Positions 51,642-59,127 of a stretch of DNA of 64,000 bases are shown one piece after another. The notes under the pieces are model-generated. The model saw only the letters and a list, made by a program, of their open reading frames with translations, was not told the DNA's origin and did not search any database. The DNA comes from Caryophanales bacterium (lineage in GTDB: Bacteria; Bacillota_I; Bacilli_A; RF39; UBA660). The stretch spans positions 21,856 through 85,855 of the forward strand of contig JAEELI010000017.1 in the NCBI GenBank assembly GCA_016288795.1, read 5' to 3'. The position numbers and the translations under genes were made by a program. Within the stretch, counting starts at the first letter, position 1; each line of letters starts with the position of its first letter.

Positions 51642-52637
51642 ATGGATAATAGAAAAAAACTGATAATTTACATATCTATAGTTTCATTAAGTTTATTAGT
51701 TTTAGTCATCGGTGCATCATATGCTTATTTTAGTTTTACATCAACCAATAGTTTTGGCTCAAAATCAATTAGCGCTTCAGCACCAGATGTAGGAAGTGTT
51801 ACTTTAATTACTGGTTCTAATTTAATGCTTAATTTAACTGGAGAACAAATGATGCAAAAAGGAAGCGATGTATACTATTATGCTAGTTCTAGTGGTCCAA
51901 CAACTACAGCTGGTAGAACAGTAATAGCAACTGCAACGACAAGTGGAGTAGGAACATTTAAATGTAATTATACATTGGAAATAACAAAAAGCGCAACGAA
52001 CGATTTATATACTGCATTTCAAAATTGGTCTAATAAGAGTTCAGGAATCATAAGGCTTACTATTGGCACTACCTCTTACGATTTTAATACTGCAAATTTA
52101 TTTACTAACAATAAAATAACGAAGACCGGAACGCTAGGAGAAATAAAATCGGGAAGCCCTAGTAGAATAGCAGCCCTTTTTTACATTGTAAACAAAAAAT
52201 CAATAGATCAAAATGAATTGAAGAACAAGGATATAACACTAACATTTAGTGCGACAGAATTTACATGTTCTACATATGAACCGGTATATAAATATTGGAA
52301 TTCAAATTACAATTCGACTGAATATGTCGATAATACTACTATAGTTAATGGTGGATATAATTATTATATAAAGGCAGAAACAACAACAGGGGTAAACGTT
52401 GTTTGTGGATTATTTAATGGAACAGAATATTGTTTGAAAGAAAATAGTTATGAAGATGAACCAATATTTAAGTCATATATGGAATCTTTAGGAGCAACAT
52501 GTACAGTTTATTCAACATACACAAGATGTGAGACTGGTGGAGTATATTGTTTAATGTATGGTAGTGGTGGCGTTTATTGTGGTGATGCTTCTCATAAATG
52601 CCTTATTAATCCGGACGGTTCCAGATCTTGTTACTAA
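51642..52637 (+). CDS. Membrane-anchored surface protein, paralog of the 34-kb gene
   Basis: The 331-residue protein begins MDNRKKLIIYISIV, with a transmembrane helix ending GASYAYFSFTSTNSFGSKSIS, here quoted only to mark the shared N-terminus. It shares with its paralog (start 34370) LYTAFQNWSNKSSG, TYDFN-type strands, LKNKDITLT, VVCGLFNGTEYC and ESLGATC. The last 45 residues are cysteine-rich with the same spacing pattern (6, 9, 6, 9) but otherwise different residues. In this copy the DNA remains AT-rich to the end. The helix plus beta-rich body suggests a surface or pilin-like protein, but no prepilin peptidase site is seen. The function is unknown. Confidence 0.75.
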   Translation: MDNRKKLIIYISIVSLSLLVLVIGASYAYFSFTSTNSFGSKSISASAPDVGSVTLITGSNLMLNLTGEQMMQKGSDVYYYASSSGPTTTAGRTVIATATTSGVGTFKCNYTLEITKSATNDLYTAFQNWSNKSSGIIRLTIGTTSYDFNTANLFTNNKITKTGTLGEIKSGSPSRIAALFYIVNKKSIDQNELKNKDITLTFSATEFTCSTYEPVYKYWNSNYNSTEYVDNTTIVNGGYNYYIKAETTTGVNVVCGLFNGTEYCLKENSYEDEPIFKSYMESLGATCTVYSTYTRCETGGVYCLMYGSGGVYCGDASHKCLINPDGSRSCY

Positions 52638-52646
52638 GTGGAATAT

Positions 52647-52675
52647 AAAAAACGACTTATATAAGTCGTTTTTAT
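52647..52675. terminator. Bidirectional terminator between surface gene and tRNA
   Basis: A near-perfect palindrome (52648-52660 with 52661-52673) with A-run on the left and T-run on the right. Confidence 0.8.
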
Positions 52676-52681
52676 TTTAAA

Positions 52682-52758
52682 TGGTGACTCCGAAGTGATT
52701 CGAACACTTGACCGATCGCTTAGAAGGCGATTGCTCTATCCAGCTGAGCTACGGAGCC
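52682..52758 (-). tRNA. tRNA-Arg (anticodon UCU)
   Basis: The minus strand folds as a full cloverleaf. The acceptor is GGCTCCG with CGGAGTC (one G-T pair). The D arm contains AGCTCAGCTGGATAGAGC, and the anticodon stem ATCGC/GCGAT encloses the loop CTTCTAA. The T arm reads AGTGTTCGAATCACTT. The anticodon TCT reads AGA/AGG arginine codons. CCA is encoded at 52684-52682. Its own promoter is 16 bases upstream. Confidence 0.97.
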
Positions 52759-52773
52759 ATCTGAACAATATAG

Positions 52774-52802
52774 ATTATATCAAAAAGTTCCGATATTTTC
52801 AA
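52774..52802 (-). promoter_or_regulatory. Promoter of tRNA-Arg
   Basis: Minus strand: TTGAAA (52802-52797), 17-base spacer, TATAAT (52779-52774) with TGA before it. It lies just beyond the end of gerM. Confidence 0.75.
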
Positions 52803-52827
52803 CTAAATAGTGCAATTGCCTTCATTA

Positions 52828-53754
52828 TTATTCGAAAAATACATCCATTAATATATTATCAACATAAAAAATAGTCTCTGATATATTGTAAGTATCTTTT
52901 ACAGATAACGCTATGGAATATTTTACTTCTTCAATTATCTTATTATTTTCTAAGCTTAAAACTTCATTATTAAAGCTTAAATTAACTGATTTTTCTAATA
53001 TTTCATAGTTTTGTAATTCAACTTTATTAGTTAAAAAACTAACTAAATTTGTTTGATAAGAGGGAGAAGTTTTTAGTTTTTCTATAATTATTTCTATTTT
53101 TTCTTTAGGGTTATTTGTAATCATTGTAATTGGAACGTAATAGGAGTAATTATTATCTTTACTTACGTAATAAGCAGTTACTTTATTAACTTCTTTTAAA
53201 GAATTTAAATCATACATTTTATTAATTCCATAATTTCTATCAAGAATAGCAGGAATATTTTTTTTACTCTTAGGAAGATGAAGAAAACTTTCTCCTTCAA
53301 CAAAAATCATTATTTTTTCAACACCATTTATTTCAGTTAGAGAATAAATAATACTTTCTAATAGTTTTTCTTCATCTTCCAGGGGAATATCTAATAATTC
53401 TTTACTAAAATTAATCTTTAATAGACCATCTTTTAATGAAGTATTAATTATTTTAGTTCCCTTGGGAATAATCTTTTTAAAAGAAGGGGGAATAGATTTA
53501 GGACTATCTATAGTTAAACTAGAAATGACTTCTTCAACAGTTTCCATAGGTTCAGTGCTTTTCTTTAGGACTTCAAATCTTGCAATTAAGTCATTTTTAT
53601 CTACTATATAGATAGGCATAGTAGAGGGATTAGTATAGGTTAATGTAGTTTTTATTTCGTATTCATCTTTTTCTGGGAATAAATAAATAATTAATAAGAC
53701 TAAAAAAGATAATGACACGATAATAAATTTCTTGAGGGCAAATCTTTTTAGCAT
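52828..53754 (-). CDS. gerM: GerM-domain protein
   Basis: The 308-residue protein has an N-terminal membrane anchor (about 9-26) and two tandem GerM domains (PF10646), about 50-165 and 185-305. The first carries DGLLKINFSKELLDIP and SLTEINGVEKIMIFVEG, and the second SVNLSFNNEVLSL and ALSVKDTYNISETIFYV. In B. subtilis GerM is a sporulation and germination lipoprotein with the same duplicated domain. Here the anchor lacks a lipobox cysteine and is a plain transmembrane segment. It follows gerE on the same strand, resembling the gerE-gerM neighbourhood of Bacillus. Confidence 0.87.
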   Translation of the reverse strand: MLKRFALKKFIIVSLSFLVLLIIYLFPEKDEYEIKTTLTYTNPSTMPIYIVDKNDLIARFEVLKKSTEPMETVEEVISSLTIDSPKSIPPSFKKIIPKGTKIINTSLKDGLLKINFSKELLDIPLEDEEKLLESIIYSLTEINGVEKIMIFVEGESFLHLPKSKKNIPAILDRNYGINKMYDLNSLKEVNKVTAYYVSKDNNYSYYVPITMITNNPKEKIEIIIEKLKTSPSYQTNLVSFLTNKVELQNYEILEKSVNLSFNNEVLSLENNKIIEEVKYSIALSVKDTYNISETIFYVDNILMDVFFE

Positions 53755-53803
53755 ACTATCACCTAATTAATTATATTTATAGTTAATTAAAAAATGAATA
53801 ATA

Positions 53804-53822
53804 TAAAAAGCCCATTGGGCTT
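53804..53822 (-). terminator. Terminator after gerE
   Basis: Minus strand: AAGCCC, 3-base loop, GGGCTT (53822-53808), followed by a T-run. Confidence 0.7.
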
Positions 53823-54027
53823 ATATTTTCAATTCACCTAACTTAATTAATTCAACAACAGCTTGAGAACGCGATTGAACTTCTAACTTTTGCATAGTGT
53901 TCGAAATATGATTTCTAACAGTCTTTTCACTAATACCCAATTGTTTAGCTATTTCCTTAGTATTTTTATTTAATACTAATAGTTCGAACACTTCGCGTTC
54001 TCTTAAAGTTAATATCCCCTTAGTCAT
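53821..54027 (-). CDS. gerE: GerE-like LuxR-type transcription factor
   Basis: The 68-residue protein is a single LuxR-type HTH domain: LTLREREVFELLVLNKNTKEIAKQLGISEKTVRNHISNTMQKLEVQSRSQAVVELIKLGEL, cited here through its blocks REREVFELL, SEKTVRNHIS and SRSQAVVEL. These are nearly identical to B. subtilis GerE, the late mother-cell regulator of spore-coat genes. GerE is likewise a bare HTH of 74 residues. The start at 54027 lies five bases after AAAGGAAG; the ATG at 54048 precedes that site and would lie at or before the predicted transcription start. A sigma-K-like promoter lies upstream. Confidence 0.88.
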   Translation of the reverse strand: MTKGILTLREREVFELLVLNKNTKEIAKQLGISEKTVRNHISNTMQKLEVQSRSQAVVELIKLGELKI

Positions 54028-54050
54028 TAAATCTTCCTTTCCTATCATAA

Positions 54051-54079
54051 TATTTTATGATTAGATTCAATAAATGGTG
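54051..54079 (-). promoter_or_regulatory. Sigma-K-like promoter of gerE
   Basis: Minus strand: CACC (54079-54076), 16-base spacer, CATAAAATA (54059-54051). The late mother-cell sigma-K consensus is AC in the -35 region and CATAnnnTA at -10, so the -10 is an exact match. It would start transcription near 54044. Confidence 0.4.
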
Positions 54080-54133
54080 TTTTAATATAGATTTTATAAT
54101 GCCAAAATCTAATTTTTATAGTAAAATTATAGT

Positions 54134-55144
54134 ATGAGAAATATATTGGGTTTAAAAATTGAAGATCTAGAAGATTATTTTTTAAGTATTGAAGAAAAAA
54201 AGTTTAAAGCTCTTCAAGTTTTTGAATGGTTATATATTCATAAAGAAAATAATATAGACAATTGGACTAATATAAAGAAAGATATTAGAGATAAATTAAA
54301 AAGTGATTTTAGAACTAATTTTATAAAAGTAAAAAGAAAAGAAACTGGAGATTTAGTTAGTAAATATTTATTTGAATTAGAAGATGGCAATTATATCGAA
54401 TCTGTATTAATGGAGCATGATTATGGTCTATCTGTTTGCGTTTCTAGTCAAGTTGGATGTCCCATGGGATGTAAGTTTTGCGAAAGTGGTAGATTAAAAA
54501 AGGTTCGTAATCTAGAAACTTATGAAATGGTTGAACAAATAATACTAATTGAAGAAGATATAAAAAAGAAAATAAGTAGTGTAGTTATAATGGGTATAGG
54601 AGAACCATTTGATAATTATGATAATGTAATAGATTTTATTAAAATTATAAATCACCCTAAGGGATTAGCAATAGGCGCTAGGCATATAACAGTATCTACT
54701 TGTGGTATTGTTCCTAAAATAGATGAGTTTAGCAATTTAGATTTGCAAGTAAACTTAGCAATTTCTTTGCATGCGCCAAATGATGAGATTAGAAACAAAA
54801 TAATGCCTATAAATAAAGTGTATAATATAAGTCAAGTAATTGAAGCAATTAAGAGATATATTTCTAAAACTAATAGACGAGTTACTATTGAATATGTTAT
54901 GCTTAATATGGTAAATGATTATATAGATAATGCATTAGAATTAGCAAAATTACTAAAAGGTTTAAATGTTTATGTTAATCTAATACCATACAATGAAACA
55001 AATAACATAGAATATAAAAAGAGTAAGAGAATTAATGAATTTAAAGACGCATTATTAAAAAATGGTATTAATGCTACTGTCAGAAGAGAGTTTGGTAGTT
55101 CCATTAGTGCTGCTTGTGGTCAACTAAGAAGTAAAGAGGTGTAA
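54134..55144 (+). CDS. rlmN: 23S rRNA (adenine-2503-C2)-methyltransferase RlmN
   Basis: RlmN is a radical-SAM enzyme that methylates A2503 of 23S rRNA and A37 of some tRNAs. The 336-residue protein has an N-terminal helical domain (FKALQVFEWLY), the radical-SAM cysteines in GCPMGCKFC near 113, SAM-binding MGIGEPFDNYDN near 158, STCGIVP and SLHAPND, and the C-terminal catalytic Cys in SAACGQLR. A Cfr resistance enzyme is a close relative, but the length and the rlmN-prpC-prkC context favour RlmN. No ribosome binding site precedes the ATG. Confidence 0.93.
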   Translation: MRNILGLKIEDLEDYFLSIEEKKFKALQVFEWLYIHKENNIDNWTNIKKDIRDKLKSDFRTNFIKVKRKETGDLVSKYLFELEDGNYIESVLMEHDYGLSVCVSSQVGCPMGCKFCESGRLKKVRNLETYEMVEQIILIEEDIKKKISSVVIMGIGEPFDNYDNVIDFIKIINHPKGLAIGARHITVSTCGIVPKIDEFSNLDLQVNLAISLHAPNDEIRNKIMPINKVYNISQVIEAIKRYISKTNRRVTIEYVMLNMVNDYIDNALELAKLLKGLNVYVNLIPYNETNNIEYKKSKRINEFKDALLKNGINATVRREFGSSISAACGQLRSKEV

Positions 55145-55146
55145 TT

Positions 55147-55884
55147 ATGAAGGCATGTTATATGACAGATTCAGGGAGAGTTCGAAGTCATAATGAAGAT
55201 AGTGTTACAATTTTAAAGAATGCTAGCGACGAGTTCCTTCTTGTTGTTGCCGATGGAATGGGTGGACACAGAAAAGGGGAAGTTGCTTCTAGTATTGTAG
55301 TTTCTCATCTTGGAAAAAGATTTAATGAAACCCCTAGCATGGGAACTAAATTAGATGCCGTAAATTGGTTAAATGATAATATTAATGAAATTAATCAAGA
55401 GATATTAGAATATGGAGAAAAAAATATTGATTCAAAAGGATTAGGAACAACCATTGTGGTAGCGTTATTAACAAAAGAATATTTAATATTTGGTAATATT
55501 GGCGATTCATCTGGATTTGTAATCAAGAATAATAAATTACATAAAGTTACTCATGATCATACTTTAGTTAATTTATTAGTAGATGCTGGTAATTTAACTG
55601 AGGATGAAGCAAAGATTCATCCTAAGAAGAATGTTTTAATGAAAGCACTAGGAGCTTCAGAAAAAGCAGAATTAGATATATTTGATGTTGATATGGAAAG
55701 TGATGCAATACTATTATGTAGTGACGGATTAACTAACATGTTAACAGAAGATCAAATAGAAAGAGTTTTGGTTGATCCAGAGTTAGAATCAGAAGAAAAA
55801 GTAAAGAAATTGATTATGAAATGTAATGCCAGGGGTGGAAGCGATAATATTTCAATCGCATATCTTACAAGGAATGGTGAATAA
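55147..55884 (+). CDS. prpC: PP2C-family serine/threonine phosphatase
   Basis: PrpC/Stp removes phosphate from PrkC and its substrates. The 245 residues hold the PPM motifs: TDSGRVRSHNEDS near the start, VVADGMGGHRKGE near 34 (metal-binding Asp), GLGTTIVVALL, FGNIGDSSG, ALGASEKA, LLCSDGLTNM near 196 and GGSDNISI near the end. It is metal-dependent and cytoplasmic. The kinase gene starts three bases after it, the usual pairing in Firmicutes. Confidence 0.95.
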   Translation: MKACYMTDSGRVRSHNEDSVTILKNASDEFLLVVADGMGGHRKGEVASSIVVSHLGKRFNETPSMGTKLDAVNWLNDNINEINQEILEYGEKNIDSKGLGTTIVVALLTKEYLIFGNIGDSSGFVIKNNKLHKVTHDHTLVNLLVDAGNLTEDEAKIHPKKNVLMKALGASEKAELDIFDVDMESDAILLCSDGLTNMLTEDQIERVLVDPELESEEKVKKLIMKCNARGGSDNISIAYLTRNGE

Positions 55885-55886
55885 TA

Positions 55887-57659
55887 ATGATAATGAAAGG
55901 GCAAAAGATTAGTGATCGCTATCAAGTTATAAAGAGCATCGGCGAAGGTGGAATGGCTAATGTTTTTATGGCATATGACACTATTTTAGATAGAAATGTC
56001 GCAATTAAAGTTTTAAGAGGCGATTTAGCAAATGATGAAAAGTTTGTTAGAAGATTCCAAAGAGAAGCCTTGGCAGCTTCATCACTATCAAATCCTAATA
56101 TAGTTGAAGTTTATGATGTAGGTGAAGATAATGGTGAATATTATATTGTTATGGAATATATTGAGGGAAAACATCTTAAGCAACTGTTGAAAAAAAGAGG
56201 TCATTTAACAGTATCAGAAGCAGTAGATATAGTTTCTCAAATAACTGATGGTTTATCAGTTGCACACGATTCTTATATTATTCATAGAGATATTAAACCT
56301 CAAAATATTATGATTTTAGAAAATGGATTAGTAAAAATAACTGATTTTGGAATAGCTATGGCTATGAATTCAACTCAATTAACTCAAACTAATTCGGTAA
56401 TGGGATCAGTTCATTATTTACCACCAGAGCAAGCTAATGGTAAAGGTGCAACTTTACAAAGTGATATATATTCAATCGGAATATTATTCTATGAATTATT
56501 AACAGGTAAATTGCCATTTAAGGGAGAAAATGCTGTAGAAATAGCTTTGAAGCATTTAAAAGAACCTCTACCAAGTATTAGAGAAGAATTACCTAATATT
56601 CCTCAAAGTGTTGAGAATATTATTATAAAAGCAACAGCAAAAAATCCTAAAAATAGATATGCTGATGCCAGAGAAATGCATGAAGATTTAAAAACATGCT
56701 TAGATCCTGTTAGAGTAAATGAACCTAAGATTAAATTAAAGTATCAAGAGATATCTGATGATACAAAAATGATAAAACAAATTAATACTGATAGTAAGAA
56801 AAAAGAAGATAAAGCAAGTAAGAAAGATGAAGAAGTTATTGCTAAGAAGATTACAGGTGATGAATTGAAAAAGCAAAATAAAACATTAATTAGATTGGCG
56901 TCTGTATTTACAGGTTTAGTTATTGTAGTTACTTTAGTATTTGTTCTTATAATGTTAACTAGTAAAACAGGAACAGTTTCTATTCCAGATGTTGCTGGAA
57001 AAGATTTAGCAAGTGCAATTAAAATATTAAAAGACGCTGGATTTAAAGTTGCAGATAAGCAAGAAGGTATGTCATCTAAAGAAATAGAGGTTGGCAAAGT
57101 AGTTCAAACTTATCCTTATGCTGGAATTGATAAAAAGAAAGGTTCAGAAATAAAAATATATGTTTCAACAGGTGATGCAACTATAACTATTGAGGATTAT
57201 ACTGGAAAGAATTATCCCGAAGTTAAAGGTGCTTTAGAAGCTAGAGGCTTAGTGGTAAACTATACCGAAGAAGCTTTAGATAGTGATAGTGAATTTAAAG
57301 ATGATCAAATAGTTAAACAATCTGTTGAACCAGGTGGAAGCTTGAAAAAGGGCGAAAGTATAACTTTATATGTAGCTAAAGTTGGAACTGCGTATCCTGA
57401 TTTTACTGATGGAACATTTGCGGTTTCAGATGTTGAAACATTCTGTGAAGATAATGAAGTATTATTTGATGTAGTAGAACAATCTACAGATGATAAGAGT
57501 TTAGATGGTAAAATCTTTAGACAAAGTAGAGAAGCAGGAAGTATAGTTAAAAAAGGTGCTACATTTAAAATTTATGTATATAAATATGACGTTTTAGATG
57601 GAGAAACTGATACAGACGTTGCTTGTACTGAAGAAGATAGGGAACTTGGAAATTGTTAA
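55887..57659 (+). CDS. prkC: PASTA-domain serine/threonine protein kinase PrkC
   Basis: A membrane receptor kinase that binds muropeptides or lipid II and controls wall growth, dormancy exit and more. The 590-residue protein has a Hanks-type kinase domain (about 10-270) with the glycine loop GEGGMANVF, the Lys in VAIKVL, catalytic HRDIKPQN, DFGIA and an activation loop rich in Thr/Ser (TQLTQTNSVMGS). A charged linker, one transmembrane helix (about 333-355) and three extracellular PASTA repeats follow (from about 362, 430 and 502), ending in an acidic tail with two cysteines. The stop overlaps rsgA. Confidence 0.95.
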   Translation: MIMKGQKISDRYQVIKSIGEGGMANVFMAYDTILDRNVAIKVLRGDLANDEKFVRRFQREALAASSLSNPNIVEVYDVGEDNGEYYIVMEYIEGKHLKQLLKKRGHLTVSEAVDIVSQITDGLSVAHDSYIIHRDIKPQNIMILENGLVKITDFGIAMAMNSTQLTQTNSVMGSVHYLPPEQANGKGATLQSDIYSIGILFYELLTGKLPFKGENAVEIALKHLKEPLPSIREELPNIPQSVENIIIKATAKNPKNRYADAREMHEDLKTCLDPVRVNEPKIKLKYQEISDDTKMIKQINTDSKKKEDKASKKDEEVIAKKITGDELKKQNKTLIRLASVFTGLVIVVTLVFVLIMLTSKTGTVSIPDVAGKDLASAIKILKDAGFKVADKQEGMSSKEIEVGKVVQTYPYAGIDKKKGSEIKIYVSTGDATITIEDYTGKNYPEVKGALEARGLVVNYTEEALDSDSEFKDDQIVKQSVEPGGSLKKGESITLYVAKVGTAYPDFTDGTFAVSDVETFCEDNEVLFDVVEQSTDDKSLDGKIFRQSREAGSIVKKGATFKIYVYKYDVLDGETDTDVACTEEDRELGNC

Positions 57660-58492
57660 CAAAAGGAATAATAACCAAAATTAATAGTGGAACTTATACT
57701 GTTTTAGTTGATGATAATATATATTATGATTGTTCAGCTAGGGGAAAGTTTCGTAATAATAAAATTACTCCAGTCGTGGGTGATAAAGTTGAGATTAATA
57801 CTGAAGATAAAGTAATTGAAAATGTTTTAGAAAGAAAGAATTATTTGTTAAGACCACCAGTGGCTAACATAGATATTGCTTTAATTATAACTAGTATAAA
57901 ATCTCCGAATCTTAGTTTAACTCTATTGGATAAATTAATTAGTATAATAACTATAAATAAGATAGAACCAGTGATTGTTTGGACTAAATTAGATTTAGCC
58001 TCTAAAAAAGAATTAAAAGAAATAAATAAACTTACTAAATACTATGAAAGTATAGGTATAAGGGTATTTAACAATAAAAAGATTAATAAATTAAAAAAAT
58101 ATATTAAGAAAAAATTGGTTACTGTATGTGGCCAAACTGGGGCAGGCAAATCTACATTAATTAATAGATTTGATAAGAAATTGAATTTGGAAACTAAAGA
58201 AATATCTACTTCTTTAGGAAGAGGAGTACATACTACTAGAATAGTAGAAATCTATAATTTGAATGATTTTAATATTATAGATACTCCAGGATTCTCAGCA
58301 ATAGATATATCTTCATATTCTTTGGATGAAATAAAGAATAGTTTTAATGAATTTAAAAGATTAAAATGCCAATGGAATAATTGTTCCCATGTTAAAGAAA
58401 AGGGTTGTCAAGTTATTCAAAAGAAAAATGAAGGTTATATTTTAGAATCAAGATATAATAGTTACCTAAGTTTTATTGAGGAGTTAAAATGA
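57653..58492 (+). CDS. rsgA: Ribosome small subunit-dependent GTPase RsgA
   Basis: RsgA is a circularly permuted GTPase that acts in late maturation of the 30S subunit. The 279-residue protein has an OB fold (TKGIITKINSGTYTVLVDD), then G4 VWTKLDL, G1 CGQTGAGKSTLIN near 160 and G3 IDTPGFS near 213, in permuted order. The C-terminal zinc knuckle has KCQWNNCSHVKEKGCQV near 244-260. Translation starts at TTG, overlapping the end of prkC by seven bases. The prkC-rsgA-rpe order is conserved across Firmicutes. Confidence 0.95.
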   Translation: MLTKGIITKINSGTYTVLVDDNIYYDCSARGKFRNNKITPVVGDKVEINTEDKVIENVLERKNYLLRPPVANIDIALIITSIKSPNLSLTLLDKLISIITINKIEPVIVWTKLDLASKKELKEINKLTKYYESIGIRVFNNKKINKLKKYIKKKLVTVCGQTGAGKSTLINRFDKKLNLETKEISTSLGRGVHTTRIVEIYNLNDFNIIDTPGFSAIDISSYSLDEIKNSFNEFKRLKCQWNNCSHVKEKGCQVIQKKNEGYILESRYNSYLSFIEELK

Positions 58493-59115
58493 TTGCTGTA
58501 AGTTATTTAAAAAGTATATTGAGTAAAAAAGAAACAATAGAAAAAATAGATAATAGTTTAGCGGATTATATTCATGTTGATTTAATGGATGGAGAATATG
58601 TTCCCGAAAAGAACTTTAATATTGATGAAGTTATAGATGATTTAAAAGGAACTACAAAACCATTAGATATTCATTTAATGGTTAATAGTCCTGAAATATA
58701 TATTGATAAATTAGCTAAGTTAAAACCATTAAATATAACAATTCACTTAAATAGTTCTCAAAATATGTTAGAAACTATTAATATGATTAAAGAATATAAT
58801 ATTAATGCTGGAATAGCTATAAACCCCAATGAAGATATAAAAGAGTTAGATAATTATTTAGATGTTATAGATTATATTCTAATAATGAGTGTTTACCCAG
58901 GTAAAGGAGGGCAATCTTTTATCAAAGAAGTATTAAATAAAATAGATTATATAAAAGATAAAAATAAAACAATAGGAATTGATGGAGGAGTTAACGAAGA
59001 AGTCATAACTATACTTAAAGATTACCCTCTAGATATTATTGTAAGTGGTTCATATGTATGTATGAGTGATGACTATAATAAACAAATATTAAAATTAAAA
59101 GAAAGTGTTGATTAA
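58489..59115 (+). CDS. rpe: Ribulose-phosphate 3-epimerase
   Basis: Rpe interconverts ribulose 5-phosphate and xylulose 5-phosphate in the pentose phosphate pathway. The 208-residue TIM barrel shows HVDLMDGEYVPEKNF near 29 (metal His and Asp), DIHLMVNSPE near 61, MSVYPGKGGQSF near 138 (usually V.PGFGGQ), GIDGGV near 166 with the second Asp, and IVSGSYV near 182. It overlaps rsgA by four bases (ATGA). The sequence GKGG in place of GFGG is a minor change. Confidence 0.94.
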   Translation: MIAVSYLKSILSKKETIEKIDNSLADYIHVDLMDGEYVPEKNFNIDEVIDDLKGTTKPLDIHLMVNSPEIYIDKLAKLKPLNITIHLNSSQNMLETINMIKEYNINAGIAINPNEDIKELDNYLDVIDYILIMSVYPGKGGQSFIKEVLNKIDYIKDKNKTIGIDGGVNEEVITILKDYPLDIIVSGSYVCMSDDYNKQILKLKESVD

Positions 59116-59127
59116 CACTTTCTTTTT
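59097..59127. terminator. Bidirectional terminator rpe/pyrG
   Basis: A 13-bp stem (59097-59109 with 59114-59126) with GATT loop and T-runs on both strands. Confidence 0.85.

Noticed and set aside
54134..55144. Cfr-type antibiotic-resistance methyltransferase
   Set aside because: Context (rlmN-prpC-prkC-rsgA-rpe) and sequence fit the housekeeping RlmN, and there are no mobile elements around it.
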